64,000 nucleotides of DNA from Beauveria sp. NWAFU-1 (Eukaryota > Ascomycota > Sordariomycetes > Hypocreales > Cordycipitaceae): assembly GCA_024472245.1 (NCBI GenBank), contig JANBXD010000004.1, positions 3,127,896 through 3,191,895 of the forward strand. The letters are read 5' to 3'. The translations under genes were made by a program, and so were the position numbers. Numbering within the stretch: the stretch's first letter is position 1; each line of letters starts with the position of its first letter. This document shows positions 1 to 10,489 of the stretch, piece by piece. The notes under the pieces were generated by a model. The model was not told where the DNA came from, did no database searches, and saw only the letters and a program-made list of their open reading frames with translations.

Positions 1-172
1 TAATTTATCCAAAGTCGCAATGGCGAGGCATCATCTTTATATTAACAAGTTGCAGATTTGACTTTCCGAAGATGGATATCGGATTTCTAAGCGAAACAGG
101 GAGAATTGGTACTATCAATACAGCGATGCGAGCTGTCCATGATGAGGTCATCTTGAGCAGCGCAGAACATGA

Positions 173-230
173 CCCCAAATTACCGTATAACCCCGCAAAA
201 AGCCGCATATTACCGCATAGCTCCGCATAA
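173..230. promoter_or_regulatory. 10-bp-periodic CCGCATA direct-repeat array
   Basis: CCGTATA at 183, CCGCAAA at 193 and CCGCATA at 203, 213 and 223 recur at exactly 10-bp steps. A weaker unit, CCCCAAA, sits at 173. The array lies about 95-150 bp before the start codon of a Zn2Cys6 regulator. CCG triplets are the usual half-sites of zinc-cluster proteins, so an autoregulatory operator is a reasonable inference. The spacing is close to one helical turn, which would put every half-site on the same face of the DNA. Binding itself is not shown by the sequence. Confidence 0.55.
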
Positions 231-322
231 ACCTCGGCCTGCCCAGGAAGATATCATCATCAGAACGCATAATTCCGCCTCCGCACCTGCAATTTCTGAC
301 TTGTCCTTCATCATCAACTATC

Positions 323-2277
323 ATGTCCGCCGATAATTCCGACGTTCGAATTGGCGCGCGGTACTCGTGCTTGCAGTGCCGTGACGCGAAACGGAAATGC
401 GACCGTATTACACCAGAGTGCACATTGTGCTTGCAGTACGTCCTTGCCAAAATAATCTTTCCATTATTCCAGCAAATTCATCAAAAGAAAAGAAATGTTT
501 TCTGATTCAACGTCGGAGCTATAGGAAAAACACCTCTTGCGCATATCCGCAGCGGAGAAAACGCAGACAAGTCCGCCCAAAGCATGCGGATGTACCGGCG
601 CTGAACTCACCACAGCAGCCATCGCCGTTCCTCAATACGCCAAGCCCATCGCAAGCCAGCACACTGAGCAGAGAGGCCATTGAGCCGCCAGCGGTTCAGA
701 AACAGCAATTTCACCTTGTCGCGGAGTATTTTCTGGATCCTGAAGTGTTTCAACATGCACAACTGCAACTTCCCACCTTGCAAATCGACTCTCTGTTGAC
801 GGACGAGGTCACTGCCACTGTCGGCAGCGTTGCGGACATTCGGACGACAGCGCAGAGCCATTTCTCCACTGTGCATGTCTGGATGCCAATAGTGTCCAAA
901 ATCCAGTTTTACAAATTGTTACTCAACCGGCTGACATATCACCGAGCTGAATTACATTTGTTACTGCTGGCCATGAAGCTTAGCGGCGATGTCGTGACAA
1001 AGACGGCCCGAACCGAATTATACGACTTGACGAAGCGTTTTCACTTCTCCGTCACAGGCTCTGGCGTCTTTTCGCTTCTAGTCCTTCAAGCCGGCGTTTT
1101 TATCGCTTGTTACGAATTGGGGCATGGCATTTACCCAGCTGCGTTCATGTCCATTTCGTCCTGCGCGCGGTACGCCGTGGCTCTTGGCGTCGACAGCTCC
1201 ATCAGCGGGCATGCGGATCCCAAAATCCAATCGCTAGACTTGGAGGAGTGTCGCCGAGTGTGGTGGGCTATTCTTGCCATAGACAGGTATGAAAACTCTT
1301 CATATGATTAGCGTCGACGGTCAACTGACAGCCACTGTCTTACTGTCCTACAGGTTCATGAACTTGGCCGATCCCAAACGCCAGCTGGTGACGCCGGACC
1401 CCGTCACATCCAACTATCTTCCCATTGACGATAAGAATTGGGATAATGGGGTACGATGACATGTGACTTGGAGTTATGCTACTTTCCAGTAATGTATTCT
1501 GACTAATTTTCGCGCAGACGAATGGGGCGGAGGGTGCATGCACTCTTGGCTCCGCCAATTCTTTAGAAATGGGGCGCTTCGCCCGACTTGCGCAAGCAGC
1601 TCACTTGTTGAGCTTGGTTATTCAAGATGTAGCAGAGGGCTCTCATGACTCGTCACAGCTTCGCCGCACTATATTTGCCTTGGTTCACGTGTCTCGTCTC
1701 GAGGCTCGTGTGCGCCGACTTGAACTCTGCACCCAAATGTCGACATGCTTCAGGTAAGACGCGCTGTAATACCATAGGATGTCTCATTGGCACAGCACTA
1801 ACAGAAACAGCGCCATTCTGCTCCTGGATCACCGTGACTCACATCGAGACTTGGCTCTAGGCCGGCCCTCTTTCCGCTCAGACGCCACTCTCTCTCCAGA
1901 GAGCTCCTCGGTTCTTCAATCGACGATGGAAATGGCGGAAAGAATCATCGGAGCGCCTGATACCGTCAGAAATATCATAGCACCATTTGTGTTACACGTC
2001 AACTATAAAGCAGCGTCGATATACCTGCAACAGGCCATAGAGGAGCGCGACAGCGACGCGGCTAGCTACGTGGCGACACTGAAAAAGTCTTTAGAGCTAT
2101 TCTCTCAGAGGTGGCTTGTGGCTGGTAAGTTTTTGCCTTTTTGAGATTTACCCTCCCTTATTTTCCCTCCCGTCGTCAGCAGAAGGATTATAACGCTAAG
2201 CTGCATCATCAGATGTTTACTTGTCGTTATTAGAACGGCGCGAGACGTTATTGCTCCTTGAGCAGTCTGATGCCTGA
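323..2277 (+). CDS. Zn2Cys6 fungal-specific transcription factor
   Basis: This is a nuclear zinc binuclear-cluster regulator of about 530 residues. I infer six exons: 323-435, 525-1286, 1354-1450, 1518-1753, 1805-2124 and 2213-2277. The first splice completes the cluster CX2CX6CX6CX2CX6C, with cysteines at residues 16, 19, 26, 33, 36 and 43; without splicing the sixth cysteine is lost. The middle part resembles the fungal-specific regulatory domain, including the motif ECRRVWWAILAIDR followed by a conserved MNLADPKRQLV-like stretch. All five introns are GT-AG and keep the frame open. The gene lies head-to-tail with an F-box gene 230 bp downstream. A CCG repeat array precedes it. The target genes are unknown. 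The start at 323 is the only ATG that puts the cluster at the N-terminus. Confidence 0.85.
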
Positions 2278-2507
2278 GAACTCTGGCCACCATCAAGGCG
2301 AAGTAGCAGACGACTTCAAGAGGCTAAGAAATTGGCTGGTGTTGGACTAGAAGTGGCGTCGAAAGCCCTGATATAAGTTGCGCCGCGAAACCTTGCCGCG
2401 GCATCATAGCCGTTGAGAAAAGCCCTACGATTTGTCATGGCAACAACATCGGGTCAAAAAAATTCTGCTTTTGTTTCTGCAACACTCATCGATCCTATTC
2501 GCACACC

Positions 2508-3812
2508 ATGGACTCGACAACAGCGCTGCTCGGCACACGCTGTACGCAGCCGAATGTATACGAAAGATGCCAGTCCATCTCCACAAGCAGCAACGTCTGC
2601 CACTTTCTCAACCTGCCTCACGAAATCGTTCTCAATATTATCGATTATCTGCAGCCAGACAGCAAGGCAGTTCTCTATCTGACATGCAGCCCACTACGAA
2701 ACATAATTTACCATGGCTACCAATTACGGACGGATTGGCGATTCTGGATTGACCGCAAAATGGTTATCCGCTTTCTCAACTGCATCGGAAGAGAGAGACT
2801 AGATGTCTGGGTGTGCAACTATTGCCTCGGATTCCATCAACATTCTGCAGACTCTGCTCCCTCTGTCGGCGCCTTTCCCCAGCCATGTTGCCCGACGCGG
2901 GGCCTCGGCCAACATGATATGCAGGCCTTGGTTACCTACCAGCCAGCGCACATACTTCTTGCTATAAAGTATGCAAGACTGGAGAGCAGCCTACATGGAC
3001 CATATGAGCAACACCAACGACTACTGATGCAAACGCATTCGGGTCAGGTGGGCAGCCTCGACTGGGCGAGAGTAACCTTTCGAGTGGTCCCTCGCATAGT
3101 CGAGGGGCGGTTTCTGGTCTTCAGGGAGCAGGTGTGCGAGTATGGCACAAATCCGGTGTCAGGGATGTCTTACGGCTTGAGCCGAATTTGCTGCTTCGCG
3201 CGGTTTAGTGCTGCGGACGTTGGGCGTTGGAAGTTTCTGACACCTCGACCATCACCAATGTTGCCTCGTGAGCTTGGCCTTGTTCACATTGTGTGCACGT
3301 GTAGAACCGAATTCAGGATTGAACGATACGGCACGGCAGTCCGCACGCGAACTTGGGAGGATTTCGGTACCGAGCTCTCGTCTCTGCACACATTTCGTCT
3401 TTTCGAACCCGTTGCTTGTGAGGGGCCGGAGAGGGTTCGGGACCTGTACGAATCCACCATGGATGACCTAGACTCATTCTACACGACGCAAAGCGTTGCA
3501 TGGCCGGAGGAGCATGGTGCAGAGCCACGACATGAGTCACAGAAGGCGAGCAACCAAGAGAAGCCAAGGCGCGATGAGAAAAAGAAGGTGCAGAAACAGT
3601 CAGACAAGTCAGACAAGACAGAAAAGACAGAAAAGGTCATGGTGGCAAAACGCTGGGCGAGGCTGAAGGGCCGGATCAAGATGCTACTTGGCTTCCTAAA
3701 TAGGTTTAGCGTACGACACAAAGCCGGGACGACGACAAGCAGACCTTCGACGCCTCATCCTGCCGCACCGCTACGGCCGCTCAATCTGCGTCTTGTGCGC
3801 GCTCAGGTGTAA
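2508..3812 (+). CDS. F-box domain protein
   Basis: This single-exon gene encodes 434 residues. The F-box spans about residues 33-66 and contains the core LNLPHEIVLNIIDYL. F-box proteins act as substrate adaptors of SCF ubiquitin ligases through Skp1, and that role is inferred here. After the F-box there is a Cys/His-containing stretch (WVCNYCLGFH, then a CC pair) that is common in fungal F-box proteins. The C-terminal third is low-complexity and strongly basic, rich in Lys, Asp and Thr, and is followed by an Arg/Lys-rich segment. The start codon sits in a good context (caccATGg). The substrate cannot be guessed. No intron is needed. Confidence 0.8.
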   Translation: MDSTTALLGTRCTQPNVYERCQSISTSSNVCHFLNLPHEIVLNIIDYLQPDSKAVLYLTCSPLRNIIYHGYQLRTDWRFWIDRKMVIRFLNCIGRERLDVWVCNYCLGFHQHSADSAPSVGAFPQPCCPTRGLGQHDMQALVTYQPAHILLAIKYARLESSLHGPYEQHQRLLMQTHSGQVGSLDWARVTFRVVPRIVEGRFLVFREQVCEYGTNPVSGMSYGLSRICCFARFSAADVGRWKFLTPRPSPMLPRELGLVHIVCTCRTEFRIERYGTAVRTRTWEDFGTELSSLHTFRLFEPVACEGPERVRDLYESTMDDLDSFYTTQSVAWPEEHGAEPRHESQKASNQEKPRRDEKKKVQKQSDKSDKTEKTEKVMVAKRWARLKGRIKMLLGFLNRFSVRHKAGTTTSRPSTPHPAAPLRPLNLRLVRAQV

Positions 3813-4328
3813 TGACGGCAGGGTTCTTCTTTGCAGCGGCTGCAACCATTTGCCATCAAAAGGCATGCTTTACTTGCCGAGGACAAAGCGCTCTTGGCCC
3901 GGTTACGGAAGCAGCCCGGAGATGTAGATTGTCAAGGCGGGGGAGATGCTGCAATTAGGCAAAAAGGGTCAATCCGGGACCCACCGACCAACTATTCCCT
4001 AATTAGGCTTCTAAAATTCATCTACGCCGCTTGGCCGCTTCTTGTACACAGATTGAAGATTTGTCCCGCGGCGTCCGGCTGCTTCTGAGTTTTGTTATCG
4101 AGTCTTGGCAGTCTTTAGAGAATTATTCCTTTTATATATCTTTGTTTCCGTGACTTGCTGGTTCTGGCTCTTTTTTCCTTTTTCCTCATCAACAAGCAAA
4201 CGGCCAAGGAAGTCGCCTGATTACTCTCCTTGTATACATACCCATACATCCAATGTTTTAACAGTTTCTTTCCGCCCATGGATTTGTTTTACAACCTTAT
4301 TACAATTCTCGACCCATTCACATAAAAA
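3813..4328 (+). promoter_or_regulatory. ENA ATPase promoter with four GCCAAG sites
   Basis: The 516-bp gap between the F-box stop and the ATPase start has no gene. It carries GCCAAG, the PacC/Rim101 core GCCARG, four times: 3893-3898 (-), 4030-4035 (-), 4104-4109 (-) and 4203-4208 (+). About 0.2 would be expected by chance. PacC activation of sodium ATPases at alkaline pH is established in Aspergillus and yeast, so direct control is a sound inference. The proximal part is T-rich and pyrimidine-rich, as in many fungal leaders. Confidence 0.6.
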
Positions 4329-7300
4329 ATGTCCAGCAACACTTGGACAGCGCCGGGGACGCCACCCGCAGCGGTGCACGTCTCTGGACAGCAGTCCAGC
4401 ACCCCCATGCCTCGCCCAGCACACAGCATGAGCAGCGAGGAAACGTTGAAAGAGCTTCGCGCAGATCCTTCTTCCGGCTTGTCGTCCGACGAGGCTGAGC
4501 AACGGCTCGTCAGCGTCGGCCGCAACGAGCTCGAGCAGAAAAAGGGCGTGCAGCCAATCAAAATATTCATTGAGCAAATATTCAATGCCATGACCTTGGT
4601 AACTGACCGAGCGGGATGTTTTCTTGGCGATATGGGCTAACAAGCTTTGCTTTTTCTTTTTCCTTTTTAGGTGCTGCTTCTTGCACTCGCCGCCAGTTTC
4701 GGCATCCGGGCCTGGGTAGAAGGAGGCATCCTCGGTGGCATCATTGTCCTCAACATATTCATTGGTTATTTTCAGACACTGCAGGCCGAACGCACCATTG
4801 ACTCGTTGCGAACTTTAGGCAGCCCTACCTGCAACGTCTTTCGAGATGGTGCCACCGTGACCATTCAGACCGCCGAGGTGGTGCCCGGTGATATTGTCCA
4901 TCTCAACACTGGCGACTCTGTGCCTGCGGATATCCGGCTGTTTGAAGCAGTCAATCTCGAGGCTGACGAGGCCCTCTTGACTGGCGAAGCAGCCCCCGTG
5001 TTGAAAATGCCGGCTCTTGTTTTCGACGAGGACACGGGTCCCGGCGACCGCCTCAATGTCGTCTTTAGCTCTACTACAGTGACCAAAGGTCGCGGGCGCG
5101 GCGTCGTTTTTGCTACCGGAATGTCCACAGAAATCGGTCTCATTGCAAGAGCTCTCCAGAGTGACGGCAAGACGGCTGTCCAAGACACGGGAGCTACGGA
5201 TTCCTTGTTCAAGAGAGCCTGGAAATCTGCCATTGGAGCCCTCGGCGAGTTTTTCGGTCTGACTGTTGGCACTCCTCTCCAAAGAAAGCTCGCGCAGCTC
5301 TTTCTTGGACTCTTGGGCTTTGCTATTATCTGTGCCATTATCGTTCTTGGAGCAAACAAGTTTAACACCCAGACCGATGTCATCCTGTATGCCGTTACCA
5401 CGGCCATTGGCACCATCCCGGTCTCGCTTCTCCTGGTTCTCACCGTGACAATGGCTGCCGGAACCAAAAAGATGCTTCAACGCCATGTCATTGTACGAAA
5501 CCTACAAAGTCTCGAGGCTCTTGGTGGAGTTACTAGTGAGTTGCGACCCTTGACCTGTCCCTGAACAGTCGCTCACATTGATGCAGATGTCTGCTCCGAC
5601 AAGACCGGCACTATAACCCAGGGCCGCATGGTTGTGCGCAAGGCCTGGCTTCCAGCCACTGGCACATACTCGGTCGAGACCACCAACGACGTATACAATC
5701 CGACTGTGGGCGATGTGTCTTTTACCACCACAGAACCCAAAAACATGGACCAGACGGACAAATCCGAGTCTTGTAAGCCCATCACCCCGACAGAGCATGT
5801 CGGTGCAACGCCTGCTCTCCAGTGGTACCTCAACATTGCGTCACTAGCAAACCTTGCCACTCTCGAGCAAGGTGACGACAGCGAGGAAAAGGACACTGGA
5901 GAGTGGAAGGCTCGCGGAGCACCGACGGAGATTGCAATCGAAGTGTTTGCATCCCGATTCGGCTGGAACCGCATTGTGCTTTCCGAAGGCCCCTCTGCCA
6001 AATGGAACCACATTGCCGAGTTTCCATTCGACTCGGACGTCAAAAAGATGTCGGTCCTGTTTCGCGACACGGAATCTCAGCAGACTCATGTCTTTACCAA
6101 AGGCGCTGTCGAGCGCGTACTGGATATATGCACCAAGATTGCATGCCAGGATGAGATTCGCGACCTGACAGCAGAGACCAAGGATAACATCCTGGCCAAC
6201 ATGGACGCGCTCGCCAGCCAGGGCCTCCGCGTCCTCGCCCTGGCCCACAAGGTCAACGAGACGACCGAAATCTCCGCCTCCGACTTTGCCTCTGGCGCGA
6301 CGACGAGCCCCTCGCGCGATGCCTTTGAGCACGGCCTCGTGTTCCGCGGCCTCGTCGGCATCTACGACCCGCCGCGTCCCGAGTCTGCGCCCAGCGTGCG
6401 CGCCTTTCACGAGGCGGGCATTGCCGTGCACATGCTCACGGGCGACCACCCGCAGACGGCGCGCGCCATTGCCCAGGACGTGGGCATCCTGCCGCCGTCC
6501 GAGGCCGTGGAGTCGTCGGAGTCGTCGCTGATGACGACGGCGCAGCGCTTCGACGCGCTGTCCGACGCGCAAATCGACGAGCTGCCCCAGCTCCCGCTCG
6601 TCGTGGCCCGCTGCGCGCCCAGCACCAAAGTGCGCATGATTGAGGCGCTGCACCGCCGCGGCCGGTACGTCGCCATGACGGGCGACGGCGTCAACGACAG
6701 TCCTAGTCTGAAGCGCGCCGACATTGGCATCGCCATGGGTACCGGCTCCGACGTCGCCAAGGAGTCTTCTGATATCGTGCTCACAGACGACAACTTTGCG
6801 TCGATTCTCAATGCCATCGAGGAAGGCCGCCGCATTTTTGACAATATTCAGAAATTCATTCTCCATGTTTTGGCGGCCAACATTGGCTTCGTCATTTCGC
6901 TGCTCATCGGCCTCTCCTTCAAGGATCACAAAGGCGTGTCTGTGTTTTTGCTGTCCCCGGTCGAAATCCTCTGGATGCTTCTCGGCACTGGCGCATTCTC
7001 AGAGACTGGCTTGGGCTTTGAAAAGGCAGTGCCGGATATTTTGAAGCGTCCTCCTCATAATGTGAGTATCTGTCACTAAAAGAAGGAACTTTTCTTTTGT
7101 TTGCTAACCATTTTAGCTTAAATACGGCGTCTTTACTCCCGAATTCGTTCTCGACATGGTGGTATACGGCATCCTCATGGCAGGCTGCGTTCTCGGCTCC
7201 TTCACCGTCGTCATCTTTGGCTTCGACAATGGCAACCTCGGCGTCGACTGCAACAACCGCTACTCGACCGCCTGCGACGAGGTGTTTCGCGCACGCGCCA

Positions 7301-7659
7301 CCTGCTACGCCACCATGACCTGGATCTTTTTGCTCTTTTCCTGGGAGCTCATTGACTTTCGCCGCTCCATGTTCTACATGCCCAAGGGCATTTGCGCCTG
7401 GGCAGGCCACCTCTGGAGCAACAAGTTTTTATTCTTCTCGGTGACGGTTGTGTTTGCCATTGTGTTCCCGACCATTTATATTCCTGGGCTGAATCATGTC
7501 GTGTTTTTGCATACAGGCATCACTTGGGAGTGGGCAGTCGTCTTCATTTCGGTTGGGGTGTGGATGACGGGCACAGAGTCTTGGAAGTGGATGAAGCGTG
7601 CCTACTTTCGTCGCACAGCGCCAAAGACCGAAACTGCTCCAGGTATTAGTGTGGTATAG
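4329..7659 (+). CDS. ENA1: ENA-type P-type Na+ (K+) exporting ATPase
   Basis: This is a plasma-membrane P-type ATPase of class IID that pumps Na+ (and K+) out of the cell and confers salt and alkaline tolerance. Four exons (4329-4598, 4671-5535, 5587-7061, 7117-7659) give about 1050 residues, the usual length for the family. Visible motifs are the actuator TGEAAP near residue 194, the phosphorylation motif CSDKTGT with Asp at about residue 383, the ENA-diagnostic NPTVGDVSF after it, and the hinge TGDGVNDSP at about 743-751. The N-terminal cation-ATPase domain and multiple membrane segments are present, the last group in exon 4. Intron 2 splits the codon just before VCSDKTGT. The promoter holds four GCCAAG sites. 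A converging Zn2Cys6 gene lies 1.1 kb downstream. The family call is firm; the ion preference between Na+ and K+ is not visible. Confidence 0.93.
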
Positions 7660-8755
7660 ATGATAGACTGCCAAGAAAAGAGGCAACATTACAGTGTGGC
7701 TTGGCAGGTGTTGTTGGACCAACGAGTATAGAGGGCTAGAATAGATGCGTGATTGGGATAGAAATCAACACCTCACGGGCAACATCTAAGAAAACAGTAC
7801 ATAGAGCAATACAGTCCACATAAGCTTGATACATAAATCATATTGATAGTTCCATCAATCCATTCATACTTTCTAGCTTTCGTGTATGTTTAGGCTAGGT
7901 TCCTTGTAGCAACATAAGATCAGACACGCTCTACAGGAAGGCTCGGTCGAATTGCCTCTCGAACGACCTTGTATACTTCGCTTGACTTCCTCAAAGACAA
8001 CCTGCAGCTAGCTCCTTGCTAGGGATGCAGCGACCCAGGGTATAAGTACGGTGACGATCGGTTGGCTGTCGAAAGCCAAGACGTGAATGCGACGCAGACC
8101 TTTTTAATTCTAATTTCCCATTATTGTCGAGCAGATCAGGCCACTTGAACTTGGCCAACTAAAGTCGGCTACGTTGACTTCGTCGATTTCGTACCAGAAG
8201 TTGAAGTAATAGAAATCGGGTTTGGCGACTCCGGGTGGCAATGAGATTGGTCAGCCAGGGGGTCGCAAAGTGGCTTCGCGACACTCAAGGATTGAACCGA
8301 AAATATTTTCGGGATGCATCCGGCTGTGAACTCTTTTATAAATAAATTGCAACGCGCAAGATCAAAGGCCAGACACCTGTAACCAAGGGAGTTCGTTCTG
8401 AATTGCCAGCCGCAGCGAGACGTAATCGCTAAATGCGGCGGAAGACCCTTCAATATGAATTGAGAGGGCTCAAGCATGCCCATATATTCGGCCATGCTTC
8501 TGTTGTACGGCTTGAGAGCTCCAGCAGCAAAAGCCAGCACGAGCTCAATCCATCACCGTCCTCACGTTTGTTCTCATGGTCACTCAGTCAAGGACATGAC
8601 TTGAAGAGGCGTATGGCAGTATGCATTAAGACCTCGCATCAATGTCCCGAGATGTACAATGCGTCGCAATGTATGAGATGCCCAATCGCGCTATGATTCA
8701 GGTTGGAGGCACTATGAAGTACCGGTAATTCACTTCGGTCAGCCAGCCCTGCACC
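7660..8755. other. Convergent intergenic region, no gene seen
   Basis: This 1.1-kb stretch lies between the 3' ends of the ATPase and the minus-strand zinc-cluster gene. It should hold both 3' UTRs. Open frames here, such as 8169-8540 on the minus strand, show no family similarity and no coding-like composition. Confidence 0.6.
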
Positions 8756-10489
8756 TCACACAAGTAGGAAATTCATGTCTGGATCCTTTAGCGCCTGAAG
8801 CCAGCTGCGAGAGTCCTTCTCCTTGTCTTGCCCCCAGATGACTGGCAAAGTCTCCATTGCTGTGTAGAGAAAGCCCCATGGACAGTTGACCACAAGGCGC
8901 TGCAGTCTATCCATGACCCACTGGCGTTGCTCGTCACCTGTTGCCTCCGCGCCGACAATAAAAGTTGGCCACGTTGTCGCCTTGAAGTTGGGGTCATCGT
9001 CCGGAATACTCGCGAGATGCTCGTATATCTCTCGACTTAGAGATTGGGAGAATTCCGGCCCAACAGCGGCACCTACCGCTGGCACAGCCTGCAGAATGTA
9101 AAGGCATGCCGCGAGGCTGTGTGCAGAGCCGGCGTGAATGCGACTTTCGATTGGAATGCCGTGAAGGTACGATACTATCCTGGCATCGTTTGCCCAAGCA
9201 ACAATGTCAAAGCTTCGTGCTTGCTGCAACAACGCTAGCCCGACCGCTTCGATCTCGGCAGGCAATGCCGTCTCGTCTTGGTCTTGCAGATTGGAAAGTT
9301 GAGAAGCTCCGTGAAGAATTTGCAGAATGGCTGGTGGACAGCACAGGTAGCTGTTGGCAGCAGCGCGATCAAGAATCGAGGGAATTCGCGACGCTTCAAA
9401 AGACTTTGTCTGGAATTTCATGGGCATGAAAGCCGAGCCCAATATGAAGTAGCTGCAATCCGTTAGCAGTGCGATTGCGCGATAGGTACATGTAAACTTA
9501 CATGAAGCAGTCAGATAGCATATAATTTCTCAAGGTATTATCCGTCGACGCTGACGGCTCAAGAAGGGACATAATCCTGCCAGCGCCTTCTAGGTGAGCT
9601 TTCCAGCCATGCTTTCCAGACTCTATGAGCTCAACATTGACGAAAAAAAGAGCCGCGGCCAGAGCAACGTCGCCACCTATCGTATCAATATTCTCAACAG
9701 CGTCGCGCATAAGAAGCAGCGCTTTGTGCTTTGCCACCAGTGCATGTTGCAAGGCTTTTCGGGAGGCATCATGTCGACTGGAAGCAATCATGCGGTTCTC
9801 TTTGATTGTAGGCAAAGGGGCCTTCATGAGGTTAGACATGTGAGCGGCAGACGCTGCGACAATGATGTATTGCAGTAGAGGATGTGCTTTTGTGAGAGGT
9901 AATAGGCTGCGGAAGGGGTTTTCTGATGGTACATCATGTGAGACCAAGTCCTTGCATACACGATTCGTGACTGTTGGTTTGTCAGTACATGTGCTTTCAA
10001 GGATGGAACAAGTAATTACATACAGTATGACAAGTAATAGCGATGAGACTCGCCGAGGTCCTGATATAGAGGGTCAACGAGGATGTAGGGCGTCTTTAGG
10101 TCAGACTCGAGTGAAGTCGTCCGTGAGCTGACAAGCTGCACCTGCTCGGGAGGGGTGTCAGGCGGCGGTGTTGATGGAGAATTGTGAGTTTCTGGTGAAG
10201 AGATGTCCGGCGTGTAGCCGACCTGTTTCGGTGACTGAATAGGTGACGCGAACGATACCGACGACGCGGTCATGACGGTGCCGCCAGCAGGGACGGGCGC
10301 ACTTGACGGGCGGCCTGCGAGCTTGCCCCGACTCGCCACTGCGCCGGTCCAGCGAAACAGTTTTCCGTATCCGAGACATTCCTTTCCGGCGTTTATACAC
10401 TTGTTGCAGTGTGGGTACGAGCGGTCGCATCTTAGCCGCTGCCGCCTGCAGTTGTGGCAGGGCTTTGTGGGAGTCCCGGCCTGATTCAT
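8756..10489 (-). CDS. Zn2Cys6 transcription factor, Fungal_trans_2 type
   Basis: This nuclear regulator has about 543 residues in three exons: 10489-10024, 9970-9502 and 9452-8756. The zinc cluster is near the N-terminus (CHNC, RRQRLRC, then CNKC and a final Cys) with the classic CX2CX6CX6CX2CX6C spacing. A Ser/Pro-rich linker follows. The rest matches the acriflavine-resistance-like family (Fungal_trans_2): a short segment ending YYLSYFTNRVCKDLVSHD, the helical block PLLQYIIVAASAAHMSNL, and the conserved tail WLQALKDPDMNFLLV. The first splice rebuilds YLSYF-TNRVCKDLV, which supports the junction. The reading frame is open upstream to 10543, but only the Met at 10489 is an ATG. The target genes are unknown. 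Confidence 0.85.

Noticed and set aside
5844..6929. Minus-strand open frame of 361 codons opposite the ATPase
   Set aside because: A GC-rich antisense shadow rich in Arg, Gly and His; the opposite strand carries clear ATPase motifs.
8169..8540. Minus-strand open frame of 123 codons
   Set aside because: No family likeness, low-complexity Ser/Thr-Lys end, and it lies where two 3' UTRs should be.
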